DNA of 27,456 nt from DATCLA01 sp036564195 (GCA_036564195.1 DATCLA010000277.1:1-27456); one strand, 5' to 3'. Numbered from the stretch's first letter, positions 7,194-16,282 are shown. Notes: generated by a model not told the origin, from the letters alone. Numbers and translations: made by a program.

Positions 7194-7721
7194 TCATTGT
7201 CTCTGTTTGCTTTGTTTTAATTTTAAATAGGCCAAGTAATAAGTATATAATGCGTAAACTGATAGGCTAAACGCTGCGCCAATCATCAGCGTGCCTACTA
7301 AATGGTTCAGCAAATACAGGCCGAAACCGCAAAAAAACCCCACCGTCGCATTTTTCCCCCAGCGATTGGCGGGAATCAATTGGCCGAAACTTTTCAGAAG
7401 ATAAGCACCGGCTGTCACTTGCAGGATTTCCTTGCCGACATAGGCAAAAACCAACCACCAGGGAAACTCCCAACTACGGGCCAGTCCTGTCAACATTGCC
7501 AGGATAGTCAGTTTATCAGCCAATGGATCAAGCAGTTTGCCCAGTTCGGTCACTTCATTACGGGAACGGGCAACCCAGCCGTCCAGAACATCAGTTAACC
7601 CTGCCAGAAGCAGTAAAACTAACGCCCAAATCAACCCCGCTTGGTCTCCGGAGGATAGATTCCAGTGAATCAGGGGCGCTAAAATGAAACGGATTGAACT
7701 GATCCAGCTGGCTAAGGTCAT
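7194..7721 (-). CDS. pgsA: CDP-alcohol phosphatidyltransferase, PgsA-like
   Basis: This 175-residue membrane enzyme belongs to the CDP-alcohol phosphatidyltransferase family. It most likely joins CDP-diacylglycerol and glycerol-3-phosphate to give phosphatidylglycerol phosphate, the entry to phosphatidylglycerol and cardiolipin. The complete signature DGxxARxxxxxxxxGxxxDxxxD is present: Asp47-Gly48, Ala51-Arg52, Gly61, Asp65 and Asp69, with the preceding Asp44. About five or six hydrophobic segments fit the family, as does the length. Size and context cannot exclude another alcohol acceptor. The ATG has AAAGGCGTG upstream. It is transcribed separately, with its own terminator, although in many Firmicutes pgsA sits elsewhere, near cinA-recA. 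Confidence 0.85.
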   Translation of the reverse strand: MTLASWISSIRFILAPLIHWNLSSGDQAGLIWALVLLLLAGLTDVLDGWVARSRNEVTELGKLLDPLADKLTILAMLTGLARSWEFPWWLVFAYVGKEILQVTAGAYLLKSFGQLIPANRWGKNATVGFFCGFGLYLLNHLVGTLMIGAAFSLSVYALYTYYLAYLKLKQSKQRQ

Positions 7722-7975
7722 AATATCACGCCTTTGGTAATTTTAAGTAATAATTGCTGCATTATTCCGGGACTTTAGAATCCTGAATGTTGCCGGCATT
7801 CAGCCTAACTTTCTCCCCTGGTAAACCGGCCTGAGCAATAAATTTCTATCTTAACTTAATGATTCGTAATCAGATCCGTCATTCCTCTTTCTTTATTATT
7901 AAAATTTTAGTACCGGTTTCTATTAAATAATCCGGTAACTTCGATGGAAGCAATCCGTTCAAAGCAGCAGACTAT
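7722..7975. other. Intergenic region between xerC and pgsA
   Basis: These 254 bases contain no credible gene. Two inverted repeats are visible. CTGAATG/CATTCAG lies around 7784-7804, inside the leader of pgsA. TACCGG/CCGGTA lies around 7909-7936 just after xerC, followed on the minus strand by an AT-rich stretch that could be a weak terminator. I do not recognise a riboswitch. Confidence 0.5.
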
Positions 7976-8872
7976 TTAAGCCCGGGGATGATTGTTTTGG
8001 TAGATCGAACGGATTCGTTCTTTACTTAGATGAGTGTAGATCTGAGTGGTGGAAAGGTCAACATGACCCAATAATTCCTGGACCACCCGCAAGTCGGCGC
8101 CGTTCTCCAGCAGATGGGTGGCGAAGGTATGGCGCAACGTATGCGGGCTGACTTTTCTGTCCAATGCCAGTTGTCTAAGGTATTTATCCATCATCCGTTC
8201 AATACTACGGCCGCTTAAACCGGTTCCCCGGTAATTTAAAAACAATTGCTCGGTGGGTTGAGAGCTTTTAGCCAACAGTACCGGACGGGCAGTTAGCAAA
8301 TACTGCTCCAAGGCTCGTTTAGCGGAACCGCCCAACGGGACCATCCGCTCCCGGGAACCTTTCCCTAAGACAATCAGATAGCCCCGGGATAAATCTAAAT
8401 CCGTCAATTTAAGATTGACCAGCTCCTGCAGGCGCAGACCGCTGGAGTAGAAGGTTTCGAGAATCGCTCGGTCCCTAATCCCTAGTTCAGTCCGGTGATC
8501 CGGCAAGTTTAGCAAAGCGGTGACTTCATTTAAATATAAAAACTTGGGTAACCGTTTTTCCCGTTTGGGAGTAGCGATAGTAAGAACCGGGTTATGATTG
8601 AGGTAGCCCTGGCGGCATAAGAACTTAAAAAAAGAGCGTAAACAAGCCAGTTTACGGGCAACAGAAGACTTGGCAAACTCGTCCTCTTTTAAGGCCGCTA
8701 AAAACCGGCGAATTACTAAATAATTAATCTCCTGGAGCTCCCTAATCTGTTCCGTCTCTAAAAAAGCAGAAAACTGCCGTAAATCCAGGCCGTAACTCTC
8801 CAGGGTATGAAGGGAAAAGTTGTTATTAGCCCGAAGCTGAGCCAAAAACTCATCCACCAGGTTGTCTAACAT
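7976..8872 (-). CDS. xerC: Tyrosine recombinase XerC
   Basis: This 298-residue tyrosine recombinase matches XerC in length. It would act with XerD at dif sites to resolve chromosome dimers. The N-terminal SAM-like core-binding domain (to about 95) is followed by the catalytic domain. The full active-site set is visible: Arg147 in SSGLRLQE, Lys171 in GKGSRER, His244 and Arg247 in HTLRHTF, His270 in LLGHVDL and the nucleophile Tyr279 in TTQIYTH. The start at 8872 has GGGGAGGAG upstream; the upstream reading overlaps trmFO in another frame and is not used. It overlaps the end of trmFO by 23 bases, suggesting coupled translation. In many Bacilli xerC is followed by hslVU and codY, which are missing here. 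Confidence 0.93.
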   Translation of the reverse strand: MLDNLVDEFLAQLRANNNFSLHTLESYGLDLRQFSAFLETEQIRELQEINYLVIRRFLAALKEDEFAKSSVARKLACLRSFFKFLCRQGYLNHNPVLTIATPKREKRLPKFLYLNEVTALLNLPDHRTELGIRDRAILETFYSSGLRLQELVNLKLTDLDLSRGYLIVLGKGSRERMVPLGGSAKRALEQYLLTARPVLLAKSSQPTEQLFLNYRGTGLSGRSIERMMDKYLRQLALDRKVSPHTLRHTFATHLLENGADLRVVQELLGHVDLSTTQIYTHLSKERIRSIYQNNHPRA

Positions 8873-10184
8873 CGCTGCACAGCTCCTCCCCAAGAGAACT
8901 TGACCAAATTGCCAAAGCCCGCTTGGAGTAGGCCAAATGCCGCTCCTTTTTACTGCGGGGACGTTCGGATAAGGGAGTAAACAGGCCAAAGTTGACATTC
9001 ATCGGTTGAAAATACCGCGGGTCGGCCGTACAAATATAGTGAACCAAGGCACCCAGCGCGGTTTCCGGAGGTAATTCTACCACCGGGCGCCCCGTGATCC
9101 ACCGGGCCAGATTCAACCCGGCCAACAGTCCGGTGGCGGCCGATTCCACATAACCTTCCACTCCGGTGATCTGTCCGGCAAAAAAAAGCGCGGGACGGGT
9201 TTTCGCCTGGAGGGTCGGTTTTAAAACCGTAGGAGCATTAATATAGATATTCCGGTGCATCACACCATAACGGACAAACTCGGCTGCTTCCAACCCCGGA
9301 ATCAGTCGGAAGACCCGTTTTTGCTCTCCCCACTTTAAACGAGTCTGAAAACCGACCAAATTGAACAACCGTCCTTGGCGGTCTTCCGGGCGAAGCTGGA
9401 CTACAGCATAAGGCCGTTTTCCGGTACGCGGATCGGTAATCCCCACCGGTTTCATCGTCCCATACCTTAGAGTATCGGCCCCACGCCGGGCCATAACTTC
9501 CACAGGCAGACAACCTTCAAAAAAAATGGCCTGTTCGTCCGGGAGATGGTTCTCCGCTACCGCCGCACCGGCCAATTCTTCCCAAAACCGTAAGTATTGT
9601 TCCTTATCAAAGGGGCAATTCCAATAATCGGCCTCACCTTTATCGTAGCGGGAAGCCCGGAAGGCAACCGAACGGTTGATGGACTCTGCGGTAACAATCG
9701 GGGCTACCGCATCATAAAAGTAGAAGTAGTCATTACCGGTAAATTCCTGAATTGAGCGGGCTAACGCCGGAGCAGTCAACGGGCCGGTAGCAATAATACA
9801 AGGCTGTTCGGGGATTGCTGTGACCTCTTCCCGGATCACCTCAATCAAGGGATGACCGGAAACCAAGGAGGTAATGCGCTGGGCAAACAATTCCCGATCA
9901 ACCGCCAATGCCCCGCCGGCCGGAACTTTAACTTCATCGGCCACCCGGATAATTAGCGAATCCAGCCGACGCATCTCCTCTTTCAATAATCCGACCGCGT
10001 TTTCCAGTGAAGCACCCCGCAGAGAATTACTGCAGACCAATTCGGCAAATGCCCCGCTGCGGTGTGCCGGGGTCATTTTGGCGGGACGCATCTCCCATAA
10101 GCGGACCGGAATCCCACCCTTTGCCAACTGCCAGGCTGCCTCGGAACCGGCCAGGCCGGCTCCAACTACTGTTACGGGATTCAT
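8850..10184 (-). CDS. trmFO: Methylenetetrahydrofolate-tRNA (uracil-5-)-methyltransferase TrmFO
   Basis: The 444-residue flavoprotein makes ribothymidine at tRNA position 54 using methylenetetrahydrofolate and FAD/NAD(P)H. This is the Gram-positive alternative to the AdoMet-dependent TrmA. The N-terminal dinucleotide-binding motif VGAGLAGSEAAWQLA (7-21) and the family segments FAELVCSNSLRG, YFYFYDAVAPIV, NCPFDKEQY, FEGCLPVEVMARRG, VGFQTRLKWGEQKRVFRLIPGL and FFAGQITGVEGYVES are present. The start overlaps the topA stop by ATGA, and the end overlaps xerC. Thus topA-trmFO-xerC is a tightly coupled operon, as in many Firmicutes. Confidence 0.96.
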   Translation of the reverse strand: MNPVTVVGAGLAGSEAAWQLAKGGIPVRLWEMRPAKMTPAHRSGAFAELVCSNSLRGASLENAVGLLKEEMRRLDSLIIRVADEVKVPAGGALAVDRELFAQRITSLVSGHPLIEVIREEVTAIPEQPCIIATGPLTAPALARSIQEFTGNDYFYFYDAVAPIVTAESINRSVAFRASRYDKGEADYWNCPFDKEQYLRFWEELAGAAVAENHLPDEQAIFFEGCLPVEVMARRGADTLRYGTMKPVGITDPRTGKRPYAVVQLRPEDRQGRLFNLVGFQTRLKWGEQKRVFRLIPGLEAAEFVRYGVMHRNIYINAPTVLKPTLQAKTRPALFFAGQITGVEGYVESAATGLLAGLNLARWITGRPVVELPPETALGALVHYICTADPRYFQPMNVNFGLFTPLSERPRSKKERHLAYSKRALAIWSSSLGEELCSDVRQPGG

Positions 10185-12280
10185 TGCTCTCCCTCCGTTT
10201 CATTGACCGTGGCTATATAACCGCAATCCGTCCCTAAACAGGCTACTGTCTTTACCGGCCCCTTTCCTCTGACGGTGCACATCGAACCGCACCGGGGGCA
10301 GGCTTCTTTATAAGGTCGTTCCCAACTGGCAAAGTCACAGGCGGGAAATTGATTGCACCCGTAAAACAAACGCCCTTTTTTAGTCTTGCGTTCGATAATT
10401 AACCCTTCCTTGCACTTCGGGCAGTTCAGTTTCAGCTGTTTCCGGATGGGCTTGGTATTTTTACACTCGGGATAACCCGGACAGGCTAAAAATTTACCGA
10501 ACCGGCTGTACTTATACACCATCTTCCGGCCGCATTTCTCACAGATTTCATCGCTCTCTTCCACCGGCATCTCCACCGGTTCGACTTTTTCTGAAGCCTC
10601 CTGGATTTCTTTGCTGAACGGCTCGTAAAAATCTTTTAAAACACTTACCCAGTCGGCTTTGCCTTCGGCGATCCGGTCCAGTTTTTCTTCCATGGCGGCG
10701 GTAAAATCATAGTCAACGATCTGCGCAAATTCCTGATTTAATAAATCTACTACCACTTGGCCGAGTTCAGTGGGGTATAAATACTTCTCCCGCACTTGGA
10801 CGTAGTTGCGTTTGGTGATAGTATCAATGGTTGGCGCATAAGTACTGGGGCGACCGATTCCTTTCTCTTCCAAGGTTTTAATCAGGCTGGCTTCGGTATA
10901 GCGAGGCGGTGGCTGAGTGAAATGTTGTTTTAAGTCCAATTTTTCCAGTTTCACCGTTTCCCCTTCGTTTAATTCCGGTAATTGGCCATCCTGTTCGTTA
11001 CTCTCCTCATCTTTGCCTTCCTGATACACTTCAAGAAAACCGGAGAACTTCACCGTACTGCCGTTGGCCCGGAATACATATTCACCTGTTTGCAGCTCTA
11101 CCGTCACTGTACTGATTATTGCCGGGCTCATCTGACTGGCAATAAAGCGGGACCAGATTAATTCGTACAACCGGTATTGATCCCGGTTCAAATATTCCTT
11201 AATTTGACTAGGATGCCTAGAGATCTTGGTAGGGCGGATGGCTTCATGGGCTTCCTGGGCGGCAGCGGTTTTAGTCTTATAGACCGGACTGGTCTTGGGT
11301 AAATAGTCCGGACCGTATTTAGCCGCGATCACTTGGCGGGCCTCCGCCTGCGCCTCCTGGGCTACCCGGACAGAGTCGGTCCGCATATAAGTAATCAGGC
11401 CATCACTGCCTTCCGGACCTAACTCCAGGCCTTCATAAAGTTGTTGGGCAATCATCATAGTTTTTTTGGGTCCAAAGTTCAATTTGCGGGCGGCTTCCTG
11501 TTGTAAGCTACTGGTAGTAAAAGGGGGCGCGGGGTTACGCAGGCGTTCTTTCTGTTTAACCTGACTGATCCGATAAATGCCATCTTTAAGCTCAGCCTGG
11601 ATCTCCAGGGCTTGGGCCTGGTTTTTAATGGCAACTTTCTTGGAGCCCTTTGAAAACAATTTGGCGGTAAATTTTTCGGAGCGCACGGAAAGAAATTGGC
11701 CTTCAATCGACCAATATTCTTCCTTCACAAAATTCTTAATCTCCTTTTCCCGTTCACAAACCAATTTAACAGCTACGGATTGGACACGGCCCGCACTTAA
11801 GCCGCGACGAACTTTCTTCCACAACAGCGGGCTCAGTTCATAGCCGACAATCCGATCTAAAATCCTCCGGGCTTGTTGGGCATTGACCCGATTAAGATCG
11901 ATGTTTCTGGCATGTTTAAACGCCTCTTCCACCGCCTGTTTGGTGATTTCGTGAAACTCAATGCGGTGGACCGGCTTATCTTTTATATTCAGAGCGTTTT
12001 TCAGGTGCCAGGAGATGGCCTCTCCTTCACGGTCGGGGTCCGTTGCCAGATAAACGACATCGGCTTTTTTAACCGAATCTTTCAAATCTTTAATCAGACT
12101 TCCTTTACCCCTAATATTAATATATTTAGGTTTAAACCCATTGTTAACATCAACACCAAACTGGCTTTTGGGTAAATCGACCAGATGTCCCATGGAAGCT
12201 TTAACAGTATATTTTCTTCCCAAATACTTTTCAATTGTTTTTGCTTTGGCGGGTGACTCCACAATCACCAAAGATTTCAT
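10181..12280 (-). CDS. topA: DNA topoisomerase I
   Basis: This 699-residue type IA topoisomerase relaxes negative supercoils. The TOPRIM domain starts with VIVESPAKAKTIEKYLG and contains the metal site DPDREGEAI (81-89). The active-site tyrosine is Tyr298 in LITYMRTDS. Three C-terminal four-cysteine zinc ribbons follow (starting CEKCGRK, CPKCKEG and CPRCGSM), as in many Gram-positive TopA proteins. The start at 12280 is chosen because GGAGG lies seven bases upstream; the reading from 12310 is longer but has no site. It overlaps trmFO by four bases. The 170-base gap behind smg suggests its own promoter. Confidence 0.97.
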   Translation of the reverse strand: MKSLVIVESPAKAKTIEKYLGRKYTVKASMGHLVDLPKSQFGVDVNNGFKPKYINIRGKGSLIKDLKDSVKKADVVYLATDPDREGEAISWHLKNALNIKDKPVHRIEFHEITKQAVEEAFKHARNIDLNRVNAQQARRILDRIVGYELSPLLWKKVRRGLSAGRVQSVAVKLVCEREKEIKNFVKEEYWSIEGQFLSVRSEKFTAKLFSKGSKKVAIKNQAQALEIQAELKDGIYRISQVKQKERLRNPAPPFTTSSLQQEAARKLNFGPKKTMMIAQQLYEGLELGPEGSDGLITYMRTDSVRVAQEAQAEARQVIAAKYGPDYLPKTSPVYKTKTAAAQEAHEAIRPTKISRHPSQIKEYLNRDQYRLYELIWSRFIASQMSPAIISTVTVELQTGEYVFRANGSTVKFSGFLEVYQEGKDEESNEQDGQLPELNEGETVKLEKLDLKQHFTQPPPRYTEASLIKTLEEKGIGRPSTYAPTIDTITKRNYVQVREKYLYPTELGQVVVDLLNQEFAQIVDYDFTAAMEEKLDRIAEGKADWVSVLKDFYEPFSKEIQEASEKVEPVEMPVEESDEICEKCGRKMVYKYSRFGKFLACPGYPECKNTKPIRKQLKLNCPKCKEGLIIERKTKKGRLFYGCNQFPACDFASWERPYKEACPRCGSMCTVRGKGPVKTVACLGTDCGYIATVNETEGEQ

Positions 12281-12310
12281 TATAATACCTCCGCAAGCGT
12301 TCATCCTCAT

Positions 12311-12450
12311 AATACAATTATATTTATATTAGCAGTAGATTAAGGAAAACACAAGACGCAAGGTCTATTATTATACTCGCCGTAAACCGCTTCTCCTTTT
12401 TAAGCTGGGAAATAGCTTTTCCGCTTTTTTTCAATTTTAACGAAAACAAA
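12311..12450. other. Intergenic region between smg and topA
   Basis: No gene is present in these 140 bases. On the minus strand TTGTGT and TAATAT are 17 bases apart within 12310-12353 and could form a weak topA promoter. A perfect TATAAT at about 12373-12378 has no matching -35. A short AAGCT/AGCTT inverted repeat lies at 12401-12417. Confidence 0.35.
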
Positions 12451-12924
12451 TTAATTGAGCATGAGATTAACAGCTAAATCCGTCTTATAAGGCAGCATTA
12501 ACGAGATTCGTTCTTCTTCTTTGATGACCTTATGTAAAATCAATTCCAATTCCCGCAATCCGACTTCCGGAGTATCCAGTTGCATTGCTTCAAACAGTAC
12601 CTTTTCAATCTCAGCGTAACTTAACAGGCAATAGTTTGCCAACCGGACAATCTCACTTTGAAAGGACAAGGATAATTTCTTCTGTTCCGCCGGGCTAAAA
12701 ATCCGTTGTCCCGGTTTGATTTCAGGTACCGGATCCAAAAAAGCATCGTTGTCATTGATTAAAAAAGGGAAAGTTAGCAACGAATTAAAGGCGTAATCAA
12801 TCTCATTAAGGTTATATCCTAATTGCTGTAATTCCTTAGTCAGCTGCTTGCGGGAACAGTTGTTGTCTTTAGAATTTAAAAACTCTTTCATCACGTAATG
12901 AATAATTTCCATGATCCTTTCCAT
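12451..12924 (-). CDS. smg: Smg (DUF494) family protein
   Basis: The 157-residue protein matches the DUF494/Smg family in length and in its pattern. An N-terminal helical part (EIIHYVMKEFLN) is followed by a segment starting LTKELQQLGYNLNEIDYAF and by a central R(I/L)FSPAEQKKLS motif. A C-terminal four-helix region then ends with LELILHKVIKEEE. The molecular function is not known. In gammaproteobacteria smg lies between dprA (smf) and a topA-like gene, and the same order dprA-smg-topA is seen here. That supports the assignment and suggests a role linked to DNA processing. ATG with GGAAAG six bases upstream. Confidence 0.8.
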   Translation of the reverse strand: MERIMEIIHYVMKEFLNSKDNNCSRKQLTKELQQLGYNLNEIDYAFNSLLTFPFLINDNDAFLDPVPEIKPGQRIFSPAEQKKLSLSFQSEIVRLANYCLLSYAEIEKVLFEAMQLDTPEVGLRELELILHKVIKEEERISLMLPYKTDLAVNLMLN

Positions 12925-13006
12925 CTAAATCTTTCCACTTCTTCCTTTTCCCGACAATTATTGGCAGTCTCTTGATTTAACTGCTCTATCTAATATTCGT
13001 CATCTT

Positions 13007-13030
13007 TAAAAAATGCTTTAATAATAAAGC
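13007..13030 (-). terminator. Weak terminator of dprA
   Basis: GCTTTA (13030-13025) pairs with TAAAGC (13020-13015) across a four-base loop, and the minus strand continues ATTTTTT. The stem is short and AT-rich, so read-through into smg is likely. Confidence 0.4.
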
Positions 13031-13073
13031 CTTCCAAATACACAGAAACTTCTGGAATCTACCAAGCTGATAC

Positions 13074-14162
13074 CTACCTGTCACGCAAATAAAGTTGTCC
13101 CGGAAAACGTTTGGCAATCCCTTTCAGTTCCAATTGGGTCAAGGTAAAATTGACTTCCGCCGCGGTTAAGGCAGCTTTCCGTTGAATCTGGTCAATATGG
13201 ACCGGTTCCCGGTCCAATACAGCATAAACCCGCGCCTCCAAATCAGTTAAATCCGAAGTTTGAACCGTCCCCAGCTCGTCCCGGTTTAATTGGGGAATTG
13301 CCAATTCGGCCAGAATGTCCTGATAATTTTCGACCAGGACTGCGCCTTCTCGGATTAATTTATGAGGGCCCCTGCTGCCTTCATTTTCAATATTTCCGGG
13401 CACAGCAAAGACTTCCCTACCTTGCTCAAGGGCCAGGTCGGCAGTAATTAAAGAACCGCTGTCTCGGGCTGCTTCCACCACCACTACTCCCAGGCTTAAA
13501 CCGCTGATAATCCGGTTGCGTGCCGGAAAATTACCGGCCAAAGGTGGGGTTCCCAGTGGATATTCACTAATGACAGCGCCCTGTCCGGCAATACTCTCCA
13601 TCAACTTCCGGTTCTCCGGAGGATAGACCACATCCAACCCGCACCCTAAAACCGCAATGGTCCGGCCGCCTGTCTCCAAAGCGCCTTGGTGGGCAAAGGA
13701 GTCAATCCCCCGCGCCATCCCGCTGACAACCGTCAAACCCTGACGACTCAATTGGGCCCCCAGTTCCCGGGCATGAAAGGACCCCACCGGCGTCGGGTTA
13801 CGCGTCCCAACCACGGCCACCGCCACCTGATCCCGGTACTCCAACCCGCCCCAACAATACAACACCGGCGGCGGATCCGGAATTTGTTTAAGATTAGCCG
13901 GGTAAGCGACATCGGGGTAACAATATACTTTAAAATGATACCGTTCTAACCTGGCGAACTCATTCTGCCCGTCCCAGTGGCGCTTAACTTTACGCCACCC
14001 TGCTACAGCTTTAGCACCGATCAGTAATTCCAGCTCCTCCGCCTTAGCCAGCCAGGCCTGTTTCATGCTCCCAAACTCTCGCTGTAATTTATAAAAGCGG
14101 GACGGTCCCACCCCGGGTACCTGATTCCAGGCCAGCCAGTATTCTAATTCCGTTTCGTGCAA
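13074..14162 (-). CDS. dprA: DNA-processing protein DprA
   Basis: DprA loads RecA on incoming single-stranded DNA during transformation. The 362-residue protein has three parts. A helix-hairpin-helix/SAM-like N-terminus contains VPGVGPSRFYKL. The extended Rossmann fold carries VVGTRNPTPVG, VSGMARGID (146-154), TIAVLGCGLDVVYPPEN and FPARNRIISGLS (212-223). A C-terminal winged helix covers about 295-362 (LTDLEARVYAVLDREPVHID). The chosen start is TTG at 14162 because GAGGTG lies six bases upstream. The in-frame ATG at 14252 would add 30 unlike residues and has no site. Together with the ComFB-family gene further right it hints at competence functions, although DprA is also widespread in non-transformable bacteria. 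Confidence 0.93.
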   Translation of the reverse strand: MHETELEYWLAWNQVPGVGPSRFYKLQREFGSMKQAWLAKAEELELLIGAKAVAGWRKVKRHWDGQNEFARLERYHFKVYCYPDVAYPANLKQIPDPPPVLYCWGGLEYRDQVAVAVVGTRNPTPVGSFHARELGAQLSRQGLTVVSGMARGIDSFAHQGALETGGRTIAVLGCGLDVVYPPENRKLMESIAGQGAVISEYPLGTPPLAGNFPARNRIISGLSLGVVVVEAARDSGSLITADLALEQGREVFAVPGNIENEGSRGPHKLIREGAVLVENYQDILAELAIPQLNRDELGTVQTSDLTDLEARVYAVLDREPVHIDQIQRKAALTAAEVNFTLTQLELKGIAKRFPGQLYLRDR

Positions 14163-14351
14163 TGGCTTCACCTCATCCACATTTATTCGTGGTATCAGTT
14201 TACATTCCTTCCTTTTGGGACCAAAAAGATTCTTAACTATTGTTGCCAGCATTTTTTGAAGTTCAGCAGAAATAATACTCTTAACAGCTTATTTCTTTAA
14301 TTTGGTTTCAAACTTTCTAACCTGCTTACCAAAGGAGCTGAAGCCGGACCA

Positions 14352-14573
14352 ATGAACCACTCAAATAACGAACACATTTACCTCTGTCCGAAATGTGCGG
14401 TGGACACCGTACACCGGATCATCAACCGCAATCATGACCTTTACGGAATAGTCTGCTCCTGTTGCCATACCACCTCATTGGTTAAACGTGAACTCTTAAC
14501 CTACCACCATTTAAAATGGGAAGACGAACTCCGCCGCATCCTCGATAGTTTGGAAAACCCTTTTGACGAATAA
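14352..14573 (+). CDS. Small zinc-ribbon-like protein of unknown function
   Basis: This 73-residue protein has two CxxC knuckles, Cys12/Cys15 (LCPKCAV) and Cys35/Cys38 (VCSCCHT), separated by 19 residues. The pattern suggests a single zinc ribbon. The C-terminal third (YHHLKWEDELRRILDSLENPF) is a charged helix. It is one of only two protein genes on the plus strand. AAGGAG lies 14 bases before the ATG, farther than usual, so the start is less certain; no other start fits. It is convergent with RNase J across a shared bidirectional terminator and divergent from dprA. I do not recognise the family. A nucleic-acid-binding or metal-binding adaptor role is only a guess. Confidence 0.7.
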   Translation: MNHSNNEHIYLCPKCAVDTVHRIINRNHDLYGIVCSCCHTTSLVKRELLTYHHLKWEDELRRILDSLENPFDE

Positions 14574-14597
14574 AAAAGGACGAAACCTCGTCCTTTC
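14572..14597. terminator. Bidirectional terminator between the zinc-ribbon gene and RNase J
   Basis: AAAGGACGA (14575-14583) and TCGTCCTTT (14588-14596) form a perfect 9-bp stem with the loop AACC. Toward the minus strand it continues TTTTTTATTC, a strong tract for the RNase J transcript. Toward plus it ends in TTTCTAG, weaker but usable. The plus-strand stop codon (14571-14573) abuts the stem. Confidence 0.85.
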
Positions 14598-14614
14598 TAG
14601 TAACTGATTCGTTT

Positions 14615-16282
14615 TTAGATTTCCATGATAATCGGCAAGATCATTGGCCGACGTTTAGTCCGGTCATATAAATGTTTACCCAAAATCTCCCTGATTTGGC
14701 TTTTCATAGTCGACCAGTCGGAATGCTCGGTACAGCGTTCCAAAGCAACTTTCACTTTTCTCTTGGCCTCTTCAATCAAGGCTTCGGACTCACGGACATA
14801 AACAAAACCCCGGCTGACAATATCCGGGCCGGCCAGCACCTGTCCGTTATTTTTGTCGATTGTTACCACGACGATAAGAATGCCGTCCTGGGACAGTTGT
14901 TTACGATCACGGAGTACGATATTGCCAACATCGCCGACACCTAAGCCGTCAACAAAGATTTTTCCGGAGGTAACCTTTCCGGTAACCCGGATCTTATCCC
15001 TGCTAAGTTCGACCACATCTCCAATTTCGGCAATCACCACGTTTTCGCTGGCCATCCCCATATCTACTGCTAGACGAGCATGTTGCACCAGATGGCGGTA
15101 TTCGCCGTGGACCGGTATGAAAAACTTCGGTTTTACCAAGTTAATCATTAATTTCTGCTCTTCCTGGCTGGCATGTCCCGATACGTGGACTCCGGAGACA
15201 GACTCATAAATCACTTTCGCACCTTGCTTAAAGAGATGGTTAATCGTCCGGGCCACCATCTTTTCATTACCGGGAATCGCGGAAGCGGAAATGATAACAG
15301 TATCGCCGGGAATAATGGTAACCTTGCGGTGATCTGCCGTAGCCATCCGGGAAAGCGCTGACATCGGCTCACCCTGACTGCCGGTAGTAATGATGGTAAT
15401 CATATTGGCCGGATAGCGGTCAATTTCATCCAAATCCAACAACAAACCTTCCGGTACTTTCAAATAGCCGAGTTCCATGGCGATTGAAGCCACATTTACC
15501 ATGCTGCGGCCGACAAAAGCCACTTTGCGTTCGTGTCTAAAGGCAGTGTCAATAATCTGTTGAATCCGGTGAATATTTGAGGCAAAGGTTGCAACTAAAA
15601 TCCTTCCCTGAGCCTGGAGAAAGAGTTCTTCAAAAGTTTGACTGAGCCCTTTTTCCGAAGGAGTATAACCTTCTCTTTCCACATTGGTGCTATCGGATAA
15701 CAAGGCTAATACGCCGCTATCACCTAACTCTGCCAAGCGTTTAAAATCAGTTGGCCGACCGTCAATAGGAGTATGGTCAAATTTAAAATCCGCAGTATGC
15801 AAAATCGTCCCTACCGGAGTATGGACTGCCAAAGCCACCACATCGGCAATACTATGATTAACATGAATAAATTCGACGGTAATAGCACCTACTTTTACCT
15901 GCTGGCCGGCTTTGATACAATTCATTGTCACATCCTTAGTCATCCCATGTTCGTCAAACTTGACTTTGCAAAGTCCTAAAGTCAATTTGGTCCCATAAAT
16001 CGGAACATTAATCTGCTTAAGCACATACGGTAGCGCCCCGATATGGTCTTCATGTCCGTGAGTCAAAAAAATACCTTTAACTCGTTCTTTATTTTCGATC
16101 AGATAGGATATGTCCGGGATTACCAAGTCAATCCCCAACATATCCTCATCCGGAAACATCAGCCCCGCGTCAATAACAATTATTTCCCGGTTGTATTCGA
16201 TCACTGTCATATTTTTCCCGATCTCGCCCAACCCGCCTAAAGGAATAATCATTACGCGATCTTGTTTGTTAAAAAGACCCAA
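14615..16282 (-). CDS. rnj: Ribonuclease J
   Basis: RNase J is the metallo-beta-lactamase/beta-CASP 5'-exo- and endoribonuclease that leads mRNA decay and rRNA maturation in Gram-positive bacteria. The 555-residue protein has the zinc motif HGHEDH (75-80), the entry signature MIIPLGGLGEIGKNM, the beta-CASP segments LLSDSTNVEREGYTPSE, FASNIHRIQQII and TGSQGEPMSALSRMA, and VHVSGHASQEE plus PVHGEYRHL. The C-terminal domain ends near residue 555 as in RNJ1/RNJ2 types. The start is taken as TTG 16282, 11 bases after AGGAGG. The GTG at 16294 overlaps that site and is unlikely, and the ATG ten codons in would cut into the first strand. Only one paralogue is in the window. Confidence 0.95.
   Translation of the reverse strand: MGLFNKQDRVMIIPLGGLGEIGKNMTVIEYNREIIVIDAGLMFPDEDMLGIDLVIPDISYLIENKERVKGIFLTHGHEDHIGALPYVLKQINVPIYGTKLTLGLCKVKFDEHGMTKDVTMNCIKAGQQVKVGAITVEFIHVNHSIADVVALAVHTPVGTILHTADFKFDHTPIDGRPTDFKRLAELGDSGVLALLSDSTNVEREGYTPSEKGLSQTFEELFLQAQGRILVATFASNIHRIQQIIDTAFRHERKVAFVGRSMVNVASIAMELGYLKVPEGLLLDLDEIDRYPANMITIITTGSQGEPMSALSRMATADHRKVTIIPGDTVIISASAIPGNEKMVARTINHLFKQGAKVIYESVSGVHVSGHASQEEQKLMINLVKPKFFIPVHGEYRHLVQHARLAVDMGMASENVVIAEIGDVVELSRDKIRVTGKVTSGKIFVDGLGVGDVGNIVLRDRKQLSQDGILIVVVTIDKNNGQVLAGPDIVSRGFVYVRESEALIEEAKRKVKVALERCTEHSDWSTMKSQIREILGKHLYDRTKRRPMILPIIMEI

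Noticed and set aside
7780..7870. Inverted repeats in the pgsA leader considered as a riboswitch
   Set aside because: Only one clean 7-bp stem is present, and none of the conserved cores I know (c-di-AMP, c-di-GMP, SAM, FMN, cobalamin) could be matched.
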